A stretch of DNA of 64,000 bases from AP-15 sp963789025. Its GTDB lineage: Bacteria; Pseudomonadota; Alphaproteobacteria; ATCC43930; CGMCC-115725. The position numbers and the translations under genes were made by a program. Position 1 is the stretch's first letter; each line of letters opens with the position of its first letter. Location: positions 620,001-684,000 of the forward strand of contig CAWBIT010000008.1 in assembly GCA_963789025.1 (NCBI GenBank), written 5' to 3'. Below are positions 25,452-34,137 of the stretch, one piece after another. The notes under the pieces were generated by a model, which was given only the letters and a program-made list of their open reading frames with translations, was not told where the DNA came from and ran no database searches.

Positions 25452-25867
25452 TGCCGATCCTCCTGCGGTGCCACAAGGGCATCGGACCGGCGGTCATTGG
25501 ACCGGCGCTGGTTGCCGCCGATAATTTCAGCGCGCGCTACGATCTCAACCGCGATAAAGGCGTATTCTCGCGCCCGAGCCATAAGTTCGCCGGCCAGAGC
25601 TATGCCGACCGCATCCTGGTTCTCGACACGGCAAAAGGCGGGGTCGCCACCGCCTGGATGCTTCACGAGATGTCATCGCGCGGCGTCGTGCCAAAAGCGC
25701 TGATCTTCAACCGGGTCAACCCGATCCTCGCGCAAGGCGCGGCCTTCGGCGGCGTGGCGCTGGTCGACCGCTTCGCGGGCGATGTGACCCAGATCTTCCG
25801 CACCGGTGACGAGCTGCGCGTCGATCCCGCCGCCGGGCTCGTCGAGATTCTCAATCGCGACTGCTGA
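25451..25867 (+). CDS. Aconitase X, small (swivel) subunit, DUF126
   Basis: I take ATG 25451, overlapping the large-subunit stop (TGATG), giving 138 residues. DUF126 features are GPALVAADNFSARYDLN near the start, SHKFAGQSYADRILVLDTAKGG and RVNPILAQGAAFGGVALVDRF. This is the swivelling domain that closes over the active site of the large subunit. In some organisms the two are fused; here they are separate and translationally coupled. Confidence 0.9.
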   Translation: MPILLRCHKGIGPAVIGPALVAADNFSARYDLNRDKGVFSRPSHKFAGQSYADRILVLDTAKGGVATAWMLHEMSSRGVVPKALIFNRVNPILAQGAAFGGVALVDRFAGDVTQIFRTGDELRVDPAAGLVEILNRDC

Positions 25868-25903
25868 TCCCATATAGGGGTGGGGTGAGCCCGGAGGGAT
25901 CCG

Positions 25904-26968
25904 ATGTCGACAACCTACCGCTATGTGCTCCCGGTCGAGCAGACCGAGTGGAAGTTCGACGGCAACACCGAGACTTGTTTTACCTGGGAATACGACGAGC
26001 CGCGGGAGGCCCTGTTGCAGCTCTATGCCAAGGGCAAGAAGCAGCAATGGGACGCCGCCGAGCGCATCGATTGGTCGCTCGACCTCGATCCGGAAAACCC
26101 GATGATGCTCGACGACCGGGTCGTCCACATTTACGGAACCGACCTGTGGAACCGCATGAACGAGCAGGAGCGCCGGCGGGTTCGCCATCACCTGCAGGCG
26201 TCGCAGATCTCTCAATTCATGCATGGCGAGCAGGGCGCGCTGATCGCGACCGCCAAGATCGTGCAGACCGTGCCCGATCTCAACTCGAAGTTCTACGCCG
26301 CGACTCAGGTCATGGACGAGGCGCGGCACGTCGAAGCCTATTCGCGGCTATTGCACGAAAAATTCGAGCTCGCCTATCCGATCACCCCGGGTCTCAAGGC
26401 TCTGCTGGAGGACGGGCTCACCGACAGCCGCTGGGACATGACTTATCTGACGATGCAGATCCTGATCGAGGGCCTGGCACTGGCCGCCTTCCAGCGCATC
26501 CGCGACCAGGCGCAGAACCCGCTCGCGGCGGCAGTCAACGCCTATGTCATGCAGGACGAGGCCCGGCACGTCGCCTTTGGCCGCCTAGCGCTGCGTGACT
26601 TCTACCCGCAGCTCAGCGACACCGAGCGCAAGGAGCGCGAGGATTTTGTCGTCACCGCCTGCTGGCACATGCGCGACCGGTTCAACCAGCGCGAGGTATG
26701 GGAGCGGCTCGGCTTGCCGGTCGAGGAGTGCCTCAGGATCGTCGACGAGTCCGAGCCGATGAAGGTTTTTCGCGGCCGGATCTTCAGCCGCATCGTCCCG
26801 ACCGTGAAGGATATCGGCTTGTGGGGGCCGCAGGTCCAGGAGGCCTTCGCGGCGATGGGCGCGATCGAATTCGCCAAGGTCGACGCCGGCGCCCTGTTGG
26901 AGAACGACGCCCGCGTCGCCGAGGACTTCGACGCGCGCACGCGGCCGGGTCACGTCTCTGCCGATTAG
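25904..26968 (+). CDS. Ferritin-like diiron protein
   Basis: This 354-residue helical protein has a four-helix diiron site: HGEQGAL, then VMDEARHVEAY, then ILIEGLALAAF, then MQDEARHVAFG. The two E-x-x-H motifs (DEARH) and two further carboxylates are the pattern of ferritin-like oxygenases and R2-like oxidases, but not of storage ferritins. It starts 36 bases after the aconitase X small subunit on the same strand, with GGAGGG upstream, and is probably in the same operon. It likely oxidises a substrate linked to the aconitase X reaction; this is inference. Confidence 0.85.
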   Translation: MSTTYRYVLPVEQTEWKFDGNTETCFTWEYDEPREALLQLYAKGKKQQWDAAERIDWSLDLDPENPMMLDDRVVHIYGTDLWNRMNEQERRRVRHHLQASQISQFMHGEQGALIATAKIVQTVPDLNSKFYAATQVMDEARHVEAYSRLLHEKFELAYPITPGLKALLEDGLTDSRWDMTYLTMQILIEGLALAAFQRIRDQAQNPLAAAVNAYVMQDEARHVAFGRLALRDFYPQLSDTERKEREDFVVTACWHMRDRFNQREVWERLGLPVEECLRIVDESEPMKVFRGRIFSRIVPTVKDIGLWGPQVQEAFAAMGAIEFAKVDAGALLENDARVAEDFDARTRPGHVSAD

Positions 26969-27151
26969 GTGACGCAGGTGGCTGTGTCCGGGTAGTGAGT
27001 GCTTCGAGACACCCCTCAGGCTCAGCTGACGGCGGAAGCCAGGGGAAGTAGCCCCAGACCGGGGTTGGATCTCCGGTACCCTCTTGCTCTGGTGAGTTGG
27101 CCGCGATAATGAAGGTTAATCGTGCGAGCAACCGGCGAACGGAGAGGGGAG

Positions 27152-28276
27152 ATGGAGCTTAAACCCGACTTTGCCTTTACGCCGCTTCCCGCGATCGAAA
27201 GACCGCTGCGGTTTTCTTCTGTCCACACTGCCGACAATCCACTCGGGCTCCTTGAGGGTTTGAAAGGAAGCTGGACGGGAGCTGGCTTCAATGTCATCTG
27301 GCGACCATTTCAAGGGGGACCGCCGGATCAGGATCGCTTCCTGGAGCTCAACCTCACCGAGGAGACGTTGAGATTTGAAGAGATCCCGGGCGCGATACCA
27401 AATCGCGGTTTGCTTCAGCCCGACATCAACATGTTTGGGCTGTGGTATCTGCAAACAATCGCCGATGCGAACATCAAAGATGCGAATGGCAAGCCTTCGG
27501 GACTTCACCTCGAGCCCGGCATCTGGGCAACTGTGCCGCAAACCGAGCATCCCCAGGAGGTGCCGACAGTTGTTCGCATGGCGTCGATCCCGCACGGAAC
27601 GACGGTCATCGCGCAGGGTGTCGCGTTCCAGAGCCCGGAAGGGCCAAGGATCCAGGATATAAACATCACCCCGTTTGTGATCGGGAACCCCGCGAAACTC
27701 ATAACGACCTTTCCGGAGCCCAATCTTTCCAACCCATCTGAATTTCGCACACCCCCCGAAGGCCTGGTCGGCATCGATCAAGCCATCGTCGACAACCCGA
27801 ATTTGGTTCTCAAGCGTGCCTTGGAGGGGAAAACGATCAAAACTACGGTCGTGCTCGATGTCTCATCGGATCAAAGCACTCCGGTTTTTGGCGGAGGGCT
27901 CGCAAACACGGCGTTTTTACAAGGAAGCCCCAGTGAAGGGCCCAATGCTCAAGCTGCGCTCGTCAGAGCGACGTTCTGGATCGAAACCGTGCCGGGCCCA
28001 GTTGCGGACGGCCCAGATTTTCACCAACTGCAATATACACAGACCGTGTTGCTGAACTTCAATGGACTGAGTTGGCCACACATCACCGTCGCAACACTTC
28101 AAAGGTCGGTCCCGTATACGGTGAAGCAGGGTGAGACCTTATCCGCTATTGCCCTTCAGTTCTATGGTAATGGGACGGAACCGCTCTGGAGGAGGATTTA
28201 TAACGCGAATATTGCTGCGATTGGACCTGACCCGGCCGTAATTACATCTGGCCAACAGCTCAATATTCCTACTTAG
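27152..28276 (+). CDS. Uncharacterised protein (heme-binding-like family) with C-terminal LysM domain
   Basis: I choose ATG 27152 with GGAGAGGGGAG just upstream; the protein has 374 residues and no signal peptide. Residues about 20-310 form a family that also occurs in fungi and is sometimes labelled heme-binding: LEGLKGSWTGAGFNVIWRP, LLQPDINMFGLWYLQ, LHLEPGIWATVP and RMASIPHGTTVIAQG. A LysM domain follows at about 321-374 (YTVKQGETLSAIALQFYGN), suggesting attachment to glycan. No heme motif is visible, so I give no activity. The sequence is less G+C-rich than the neighbours, and the genes after it look like a toxin/immunity pair. Confidence 0.65.
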   Translation: MELKPDFAFTPLPAIERPLRFSSVHTADNPLGLLEGLKGSWTGAGFNVIWRPFQGGPPDQDRFLELNLTEETLRFEEIPGAIPNRGLLQPDINMFGLWYLQTIADANIKDANGKPSGLHLEPGIWATVPQTEHPQEVPTVVRMASIPHGTTVIAQGVAFQSPEGPRIQDINITPFVIGNPAKLITTFPEPNLSNPSEFRTPPEGLVGIDQAIVDNPNLVLKRALEGKTIKTTVVLDVSSDQSTPVFGGGLANTAFLQGSPSEGPNAQAALVRATFWIETVPGPVADGPDFHQLQYTQTVLLNFNGLSWPHITVATLQRSVPYTVKQGETLSAIALQFYGNGTEPLWRRIYNANIAAIGPDPAVITSGQQLNIPT

Positions 28277-28608
28277 GCAGACGCAATCGACGTTGGCAGC
28301 CGCGACAATTCACTGCCGAAATCGCGATGGCGACGAGGAGCAATCGGGGCGGCATTTGATTTAACAACTTTGAATTGCACCAGAACCCGGTACTTCGGGC
28401 GCAAATGGGAGCAGTCGAGGATGTTCTTGCAAATTACCGTATAATGTGATATTAGAAATCGCAATGCTTCGGGTGGCCTAAACTCCTCAACGTTGCTGTT
28501 GGCGGGATTATTGCCGTTGAGTTTCCCGTTGCGAGTGTCTCCCTAGCCGGCCCACACGTTCCAGGACGGCTGCTTGAAGGGCGCCCATGCCTCTGCCACA
28601 GTGTTGGG
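28277..28608. other. 332-base stretch without a recognised gene
   Basis: No coding frame, repeat or clear promoter is seen. The base composition stays A+T-rich, as in the LysM gene before it and the two small genes after it. Confidence 0.5.
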
Positions 28609-28938
28609 ATGGGAGTGACGCCCAGGGATTTGTATCGTTGTGGTAATACCAGTGGTCCGAGAATGGATCATGTCCGCCGGAACCGTGACATTGTTGTCAC
28701 GCAGCAGAATGGTGTCGATTGGGTTAATCCGCAGCACGGTGGAGTTTCGACACCGGAAAGACCGTACTGGCCCCACCCTCATTGGTGGCGAATTCTTCAA
28801 GGTACTCCTTTCACAGATTTATTGGTCGTCCGAAGCGACCATAGTGGCCATTGGGTATGGGAGCCCGCACAAGGAATGGAATTCGCTGAATATGTGCGGC
28901 TGCTCGCAACCCTCAACGGGGATTTTATTCATGTGTAG
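28609..28938 (+). CDS. Small protein resembling Tse2-type toxin domains
   Basis: This 109-residue protein reads TPRDLYRCGNTSGPRM at 4-19, then HGGVSTPERPYWP, WWRILQGTPFTDLLVVR and HWVWEPAQGMEFAEYV. The order LYR(x)GN, G-G-x-S-x-x-(D/E)-R, a lone D in VVRSDH, then an HW-x-x-EP-x-x-M-x-x-x-Y tail recalls Tse2-like toxins, which have an ADP-ribosyltransferase-type fold. This is pattern memory, not an alignment. It has no signal peptide. A 97-residue gene follows 27 bases later and could encode an immunity protein or antitoxin. Confidence 0.4.
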   Translation: MGVTPRDLYRCGNTSGPRMDHVRRNRDIVVTQQNGVDWVNPQHGGVSTPERPYWPHPHWWRILQGTPFTDLLVVRSDHSGHWVWEPAQGMEFAEYVRLLATLNGDFIHV

Positions 28939-28965
28939 AGCGTTACAGCCGCTAGGGATTGAGAT

Positions 28966-29259
28966 ATGATAACTCTTACGGCGAAAGGCCGGTTGTTCGT
29001 TCAAGCGGCATTGAAAGAGGCGAAGACGGCTTCGCTGGTTGACGAAGCAGCATCGCTTGGTCCCGATCCGTGGTCGTTTCCATTGTCCCCCTGCGCCGCA
29101 AGCATCGCGATCAATGCGCTCAGCGAGATGGAGAATAATATCCGAGATCGGCTGGGGGCGCCCGATCTCGACGTAAATGAAAGGGCCGATCTGATTAACG
29201 ATCTGGGCTTTGCTGCTGCCGTGCGATACGATATCCAGAGAGATATAGGAAACCTTTAG
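28966..29259 (+). CDS. Small helical protein, possible immunity/antitoxin partner
   Basis: This 97-residue, acidic, helical protein has no recognised family. It contains KEAKTASLVDEAASLGPDP and NALSEMENNIRDRLGAPD, and ends YDIQRDIGNL. It starts 27 bases after the possible toxin gene, on the same strand, in a similarly A+T-rich context. The small size, acidity and position suggest an immunity or antitoxin role. This is inference from context only. The bases from here to 29518 hold no further gene. Confidence 0.45.
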   Translation: MITLTAKGRLFVQAALKEAKTASLVDEAASLGPDPWSFPLSPCAASIAINALSEMENNIRDRLGAPDLDVNERADLINDLGFAAAVRYDIQRDIGNL

Positions 29260-29518
29260 CAAATATTTGCGCGAGATCCGTTTCCATCGCATGGCCCGTC
29301 CGCGCCCCATCTTCTCGACTTCTCTGCGTCGATGCATTGTCTTCCCAATACTGGACAACAGTTAAGTCGGCGCTATTTTCGAGATAGGTTTGTTGGCGGC
29401 AGGCACATGGCTGCGATGGTTGCAGAGTTTTCCAAGCTAGTTAGGGCGCTTCGCCTGAGAAAACCGCCGGGCGGCTGTCTCGAAGTACCGCCCCGCTAAT
29501 CCGGCTGCCGCCGGGGGA

Positions 29519-30775
29519 TCATTCCGGCAGGCCGAAGACTTCTTCCGGTTCGAAAAGGCCGCGGACTGGCTGGAAGCCGAGGGAGACGAGCGGGCGCGGG
29601 CAGATCCGAGCGAAGGCGCTCGACATCAGGATCGGCCGCAACAGCCGCTTGGTCAGGCCTTCGATCCGCGAGGCGAGGTTCACCGCCGGACCGATGACGG
29701 TGAAGTCGAGGCGGTCGGCAGAGCCGACATTACCGAAAATGACTTCGCCCAGATGGAGGCCAATACCGATTCTGACCTCGGGCTGGTCGGCTTCGCGCCG
29801 CGTCTTATTGATCTGGCCGAGACGCTCGAGCCCCTCGAGCGCCGCTTCCAGCGCCTGCACGCTGGCTTCCGAGAAATCGTCGTCGTCCGCGGCCGGAAAA
29901 ATCGCAAGCACGCCATCGCCCATGAACTTCAAGGTTTCGCCTTTGCGCGCTCCGACCGGGGTGACGATCGCCTCGAAATAATCGTCGAGCAGCTCGATCA
30001 CCTCCGCGGCCGGCAGCCGGTCGGACAAGGCGGTGAAACCACGCATGTCGGCCATCATGATCACGGCCCGCAGCTGCTCCCCTTGTGCGCGTTGGATCTG
30101 CCCGGCGAGCACCCGCCTTCCGGCTTGCGGCCCGAGATAGGTGGCGAGCAGGTTCTCAGTGACCCGCCGGATGGCGCGAGGCTCGACAATCGCGGCGAGC
30201 GCCGGATTGAGTTTTTCGAGTGCTGCAATATCGGTGTCGCTGAACCCGCTCGGCCAGTCGGTGGCCCAAGTCACGACCGGAAAGCGCCGGAAGGTCCGAT
30301 TGAGCGCCAGCGCGAAATAATCGGTGACGCCGAAATCCCTGAGCTTGGACAACAACGGATATTCCGGGGTGTCCTCGGTAAGGCGGCGGCGAAACGGCGT
30401 TCCACGCTCGATCGTGGCGCGGATCGGGCTGCGCAAAAACTCGTCGGTCGCTTCGTTGCCCTGCAGGATGCGGTATTCCTCGATGACCTTCAGCGGGCGC
30501 AGCCAACGCACCCCAAGCCCCCGGATCTGCGGATGTAATGTCCCCATGTGGAGGGTCGCGCGGAACAACGGCACACCATCGCCGACAAGGCGCCAGCACA
30601 GCTCGTCGAACAATTCTACGTCACTGTCGATGTGCGGGCCTTCGCGCAGAAGCCAGCGCCCGACTTGCCCGCCCGCTATCGGTGCGCCCAAGCTGGTATA
30701 GGCGCCTTCGGTGCGAAAGAATTCTTCGCCGCTCAAGGTCGTATCGGGCGGGACATCCAGGGGCATGCTTCGCAT
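29519..30775 (-). CDS. Class III adenylate/guanylate cyclase
   Basis: This 418-residue protein has a catalytic domain in the C-terminal half: MMADMRGFTALSD with the first metal Asp, LKFMGDGVLAIFP with the second, GIGLHLGEVIFGNVG and DFTVIGPAVNLASRIEGL at the transition-state region. The N-terminal about 200 residues (LHMGTLHPQIRGLGVRW, RGTPFRRRL) form a family-specific regulatory region often attached to such cyclases in Rhizobiales. It probably makes cAMP in response to an unknown signal. No membrane segments are visible. Confidence 0.85.
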   Translation of the reverse strand: MRSMPLDVPPDTTLSGEEFFRTEGAYTSLGAPIAGGQVGRWLLREGPHIDSDVELFDELCWRLVGDGVPLFRATLHMGTLHPQIRGLGVRWLRPLKVIEEYRILQGNEATDEFLRSPIRATIERGTPFRRRLTEDTPEYPLLSKLRDFGVTDYFALALNRTFRRFPVVTWATDWPSGFSDTDIAALEKLNPALAAIVEPRAIRRVTENLLATYLGPQAGRRVLAGQIQRAQGEQLRAVIMMADMRGFTALSDRLPAAEVIELLDDYFEAIVTPVGARKGETLKFMGDGVLAIFPAADDDDFSEASVQALEAALEGLERLGQINKTRREADQPEVRIGIGLHLGEVIFGNVGSADRLDFTVIGPAVNLASRIEGLTKRLLRPILMSSAFARICPRPLVSLGFQPVRGLFEPEEVFGLPE

Positions 30776-30943
30776 CCGTTCGGGAAACTTCTGGGATCGG
30801 CACGCAGAAAGCGACCGTTATGCGAGGATAAATAGGTGACCCGGCGGCTTTTACGATGGCGCGGCTTTTACGATGGCGAGGGGCTTCGCTTGACGTGCAC
30901 TACCGCCTGCATGAGCATTACGGAACCATTTCGGAGAAACGCG

Positions 30944-32752
30944 ATGCGCGCCTTCACTACCCGGCCCGAGATCCGCGGCGCCTTTGGAGTCGTCGCCTCG
31001 ACCCACTGGATTGCTTCCGCCATCGGCATGAGCATTTTGGAAAAGGGCGGCAATGCATTCGACGCGGCGGCAGCCGCCGGTTTTACATTGCAGGTGGTCG
31101 AACCGCATCTGAACGGTCCGCTTGGCGAGGCGCCGATCGTGGTGTGGAGCGAGGCGACCCGCCGCTGCGACATGATCTGCGGCCAGGGCGTGGCGCCCGC
31201 CGCGGCGACGATCGCGCGATTTCGCGAGCTCGGCCTCGATCTGATCCCCGGCACCGGGCTGTTGGCCGCCGCAGTTCCCGCGGCCTTCGGCGCCTGGATG
31301 CGGCTGCTGCGCGATTACGGCACGATGCCGCTCGCCGAGATTCTCGGCCCGGCGATCGGCTATGCCGAGAACGGCTACCCCGCGGTCCATCAGATCGGCA
31401 TGACGGTCGCCGCCGTCGCCGAGCTGTTCCGGCGGGAATGGCCGAGTTCTGCCGCGATCTACCTGCCGAACGGTGCGCCGCCGGAACCGGGCAGGCTGTT
31501 CCGCAATCCCGCTCTCGCGGCCGTCTACCGCCGCATCCTTTCGGAAGCCGCCGATGGCGGCCGCGAGGGCCAGATCGAGCGCGCCCGCCAGGCGTGGTAC
31601 CGCAGTTTTGTCGCCGAGGCGATCGATCGCTTTTGCCGGCGCGAGAAGGTGCTCGACGTCTCCGGACGCCGCCATGGCGGGCTCTTGACCGGCGACGACA
31701 TGGCGCGCTGGGAGGCTCCGGTCGAGGCGCCGCTCACCTTCGATTATCACGGCTACACCGTGGCCAAGGGAGGGCCGTGGAGCCAGGGGCCGGTTCTGCT
31801 GCAGCAATTGGCGCTGCTTCAGGGCTTCGATCTCGACGATCTCGACCCGCTCGGGGCGGATTTCGTCCATATCGTCGTCGAATGCGCCAAGCTCGCCTAC
31901 GCCGACCGCGAGGCGTGGTACGACGACCCCGATTTTGTCGATGTCCCGATGTCCACTTTGCTCGGAGCCGCCTACAACGATGCGCGCCGCAAGCTGGTCG
32001 CCGAGCATGCCTCGATGGATTTGCGTCCGGGTAGCCCCGACGGCCGCATGCGGCGCGTGCTGGTCGGCGGGTTGGAGATGGCTGCGGCCGGGGGCGGGAT
32101 CGGCGAGCCGACGGTTGGCGGCATCGGCGAGCCGACCGTCACCGAGGGCGGCCTCGTCGCCGGCGACACCTGCCATGTCGATGTGATCGACCGCTGGGGC
32201 AACATGGTCTCGGCAACGCCGAGCGGCGGCTGGCTGCAGAGTTCGCCGGTTATCCCGGAGCTCGGCTGCTGCCTCGGCACGCGGATGCAGATGTTCTGGC
32301 TCGAGGAGGGGCTGCCGGCGAGCCTCGCGCCGGGAAAACGCCCGCGCAGCACCTTGTCGCCGTCAATGGCGTTCAAGGACGGCAAGCCCTATCTCGCCTT
32401 CGGCACACCGGGCGGCGACCAGCAGGACCAGTGGTCGGCGCTGATGTTCCTGCACCACGTCCACCACGGCATGAACTTGCAGGAGGCGATCGACTGCCCG
32501 GCCTTTCACACCGAGCACATGCCGAGCTCGTTCTACCCGCGCGCCGCGCAGCCTGGCGTCGTGGCTCTTGAGAGCCGCTTCCCGGAAGCAACGCGCAAGT
32601 CACTCGCGCAACGTGGTCACCGCGTGCGCGTCGGCGACCCGTGGTCGGAAGGCCGTCTCTCCGGCTGTGCCCGCGAAGAAACGCCGGAGGGCCGGGTCCT
32701 CAAAGCGGCCGCCAACCCCCGCGGCATGCAAGGCTACGCCATCGGCCGGTGA
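30944..32752 (+). CDS. Gamma-glutamyltransferase family protein
   Basis: I take ATG 30944, with GGAG nine bases upstream, giving 602 residues and MRAFTTRPEIRGAFGVVAST; the frame upstream holds a short 15-base tandem repeat and is not similar to the family. Family features are ILEKGGNAFDAAAAAGFTLQ, then GDTCHVDVIDRWGNMVSATP where the Thr would become the N-terminal nucleophile after autocleavage, and FGTPGGDQQDQW. There is no signal peptide, so a cytoplasmic relative acting on gamma-glutamyl or similar amides is more likely than periplasmic GGT. The segment GGIGEPTV occurs twice in a row before the cleavage site. Confidence 0.88.
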   Translation: MRAFTTRPEIRGAFGVVASTHWIASAIGMSILEKGGNAFDAAAAAGFTLQVVEPHLNGPLGEAPIVVWSEATRRCDMICGQGVAPAAATIARFRELGLDLIPGTGLLAAAVPAAFGAWMRLLRDYGTMPLAEILGPAIGYAENGYPAVHQIGMTVAAVAELFRREWPSSAAIYLPNGAPPEPGRLFRNPALAAVYRRILSEAADGGREGQIERARQAWYRSFVAEAIDRFCRREKVLDVSGRRHGGLLTGDDMARWEAPVEAPLTFDYHGYTVAKGGPWSQGPVLLQQLALLQGFDLDDLDPLGADFVHIVVECAKLAYADREAWYDDPDFVDVPMSTLLGAAYNDARRKLVAEHASMDLRPGSPDGRMRRVLVGGLEMAAAGGGIGEPTVGGIGEPTVTEGGLVAGDTCHVDVIDRWGNMVSATPSGGWLQSSPVIPELGCCLGTRMQMFWLEEGLPASLAPGKRPRSTLSPSMAFKDGKPYLAFGTPGGDQQDQWSALMFLHHVHHGMNLQEAIDCPAFHTEHMPSSFYPRAAQPGVVALESRFPEATRKSLAQRGHRVRVGDPWSEGRLSGCAREETPEGRVLKAAANPRGMQGYAIGR

Positions 32753-32769
32753 TCGCTTTACCTCGGGCG

Positions 32770-33201
32770 CTAGGCGCCGGCGATGAACGAGCGCATCGAG
32801 CGGGCCTCAAACTCGACTTCGTCGAGCCGGTTCTTGACGACGTCCCCGATGCTGACGATGCCGCAGAGCCGGCCATCCTGGACCACCGGGAAATGGCGGA
32901 TGCGGCGGTTTGTCATTTCCGCCATCAGCTGGTCGACCGTATCCGACAGCTCGCAGGTCACCACCCGCCGGGTCATCATCTCGGCGACGTTGAGCGACAG
33001 CAGAGCGGCTCCGTGATCGGCGAGGCCGTGCACGATGTCGCGCTCCGAAATGATTCCATCGACGGTTTCGCCGTCCTCGCTGACGACGAGGGCGCCGACG
33101 TTGCGGGAAATCAACTCCTTCACGGCGGTGCCGACCGTCTCATCCGGCCGGATCGTCGCTACTGCACTCCCCTTGGCGCGCAGAATGGTTTCGACGTTCA
33201 T
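32770..33201 (-). CDS. Tandem CBS-domain protein
   Basis: I take ATG 33201 (MNVETILRAKG), giving 143 residues. Two CBS motifs are present: VATIRPDETVGTAVKELISRN with VDGIISERDIVHGLA, and VVTCELSDTVDQLMAEMTNR with LCGIVSIGDVVKNRL. Stand-alone CBS pairs sense adenine nucleotides and regulate partner proteins. It is convergent with the gamma-glutamyltransferase-like gene and divergent from the hydrolase at 33361. Confidence 0.9.
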   Translation of the reverse strand: MNVETILRAKGSAVATIRPDETVGTAVKELISRNVGALVVSEDGETVDGIISERDIVHGLADHGAALLSLNVAEMMTRRVVTCELSDTVDQLMAEMTNRRIRHFPVVQDGRLCGIVSIGDVVKNRLDEVEFEARSMRSFIAGA

Positions 33202-33360
33202 CGCAGGCCTCGCATGATGGGCGCGGTCGCCGGAGCAACCGCCGAAGCGCTCCAGCTTAGGACAAAATGCCGCATCTGGGAATAGGTCTCGGCGAGCAAG
33301 GGCCACGCGGATCACGATCATTCCCGCGGGAGTTTCGGGGGCCGGCGAAGAGGGACGGAG

Positions 33361-34137
33361 ATGGAGCGCATCCAAATCAATGAAGTTTCGGTCGAGCTGC
33401 TGACTGCCGGAGACGGTCCGCCACTGCTGTTTCTCCATGGCGGCGACTATTTCGCGCAGCACCGCGAATTCTTCGACAGGTTGGCGCGGCAATGGCGGGT
33501 GGTCGTCCCGCGGCATCCCGGCTTCGGCAATTCCGAGCAGCCGGAGGGGTTCCGCACCGTCCACGATCTCGCCTACCTCTACCTCGATCTGCTCCAGCGC
33601 CAGAATTTCGGCGAGGTGACATTGGTGGGCTCTTCTTTCGGCGGGTGGATCGCCCTGGAAATGTGTGTGCGCTGCCTCGAACGGATCGATCGCCTCGTGT
33701 TGATCGACTCGGTCGGCGTCAAGTTCGGCGGGCGCGAAGAGCGCGACATCGCCGATATTTACGCGCTTCCGAGCGAGGAGCTGCTGCGGCGCAGCTTCTT
33801 CGATCCGGCACGCATGGCGCCGGATTATTCCCGGCTGGATGACGACGAACTCACTACGATCGCTCGCGATCGGCAGGCGACCGCGCTCTATGGCTGGCGC
33901 CCCTACATGCACGATCCCGGGCTTCGCCAGTGGCTGCACCGTGTCTGCACGCCGGCCTTGGTGATCTGGGGCGAACACGACGGCATCGTCACGCAAGATT
34001 ACGGCCAGAAGCTCTGCCGGTCGCTGCCCAATGGCCGGTTCGAGGCAATCCGTCAGGCTGGACACTATCCGCAGATCGAACGTCCTGCCGAGGTCGCCGA
34101 CGCGATCGGCCGTTTCGCGCGGGCGGAGGTGTTGTGA
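33361..34137 (+). CDS. Alpha/beta hydrolase
   Basis: This 258-residue hydrolase has the oxyanion motif LLFLHGGDYF, the nucleophile elbow G-S-S-F-G-G, an acidic residue in IWGEHDGIV and the catalytic His in QAGHYPQIERP. The layout is complete and cytoplasmic. Its stop overlaps the start of the LLM flavoenzyme (TGATG), so the two act in one pathway; the combination occurs in catabolic operons where a flavin monooxygenase makes an ester or lactone that the hydrolase opens. The substrate is unknown. Confidence 0.88.
   Translation: MERIQINEVSVELLTAGDGPPLLFLHGGDYFAQHREFFDRLARQWRVVVPRHPGFGNSEQPEGFRTVHDLAYLYLDLLQRQNFGEVTLVGSSFGGWIALEMCVRCLERIDRLVLIDSVGVKFGGREERDIADIYALPSEELLRRSFFDPARMAPDYSRLDDDELTTIARDRQATALYGWRPYMHDPGLRQWLHRVCTPALVIWGEHDGIVTQDYGQKLCRSLPNGRFEAIRQAGHYPQIERPAEVADAIGRFARAEVL

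Noticed and set aside
28640..28969. Second 109-residue frame overlapping the possible toxin
   Set aside because: It lacks protein-like periodicity; the frame from 28609 has conserved-looking motifs.
30851..32176. 441-residue minus-strand frame
   Set aside because: Antisense shadow of the gamma-glutamyltransferase-like gene, produced by high G+C codon bias.
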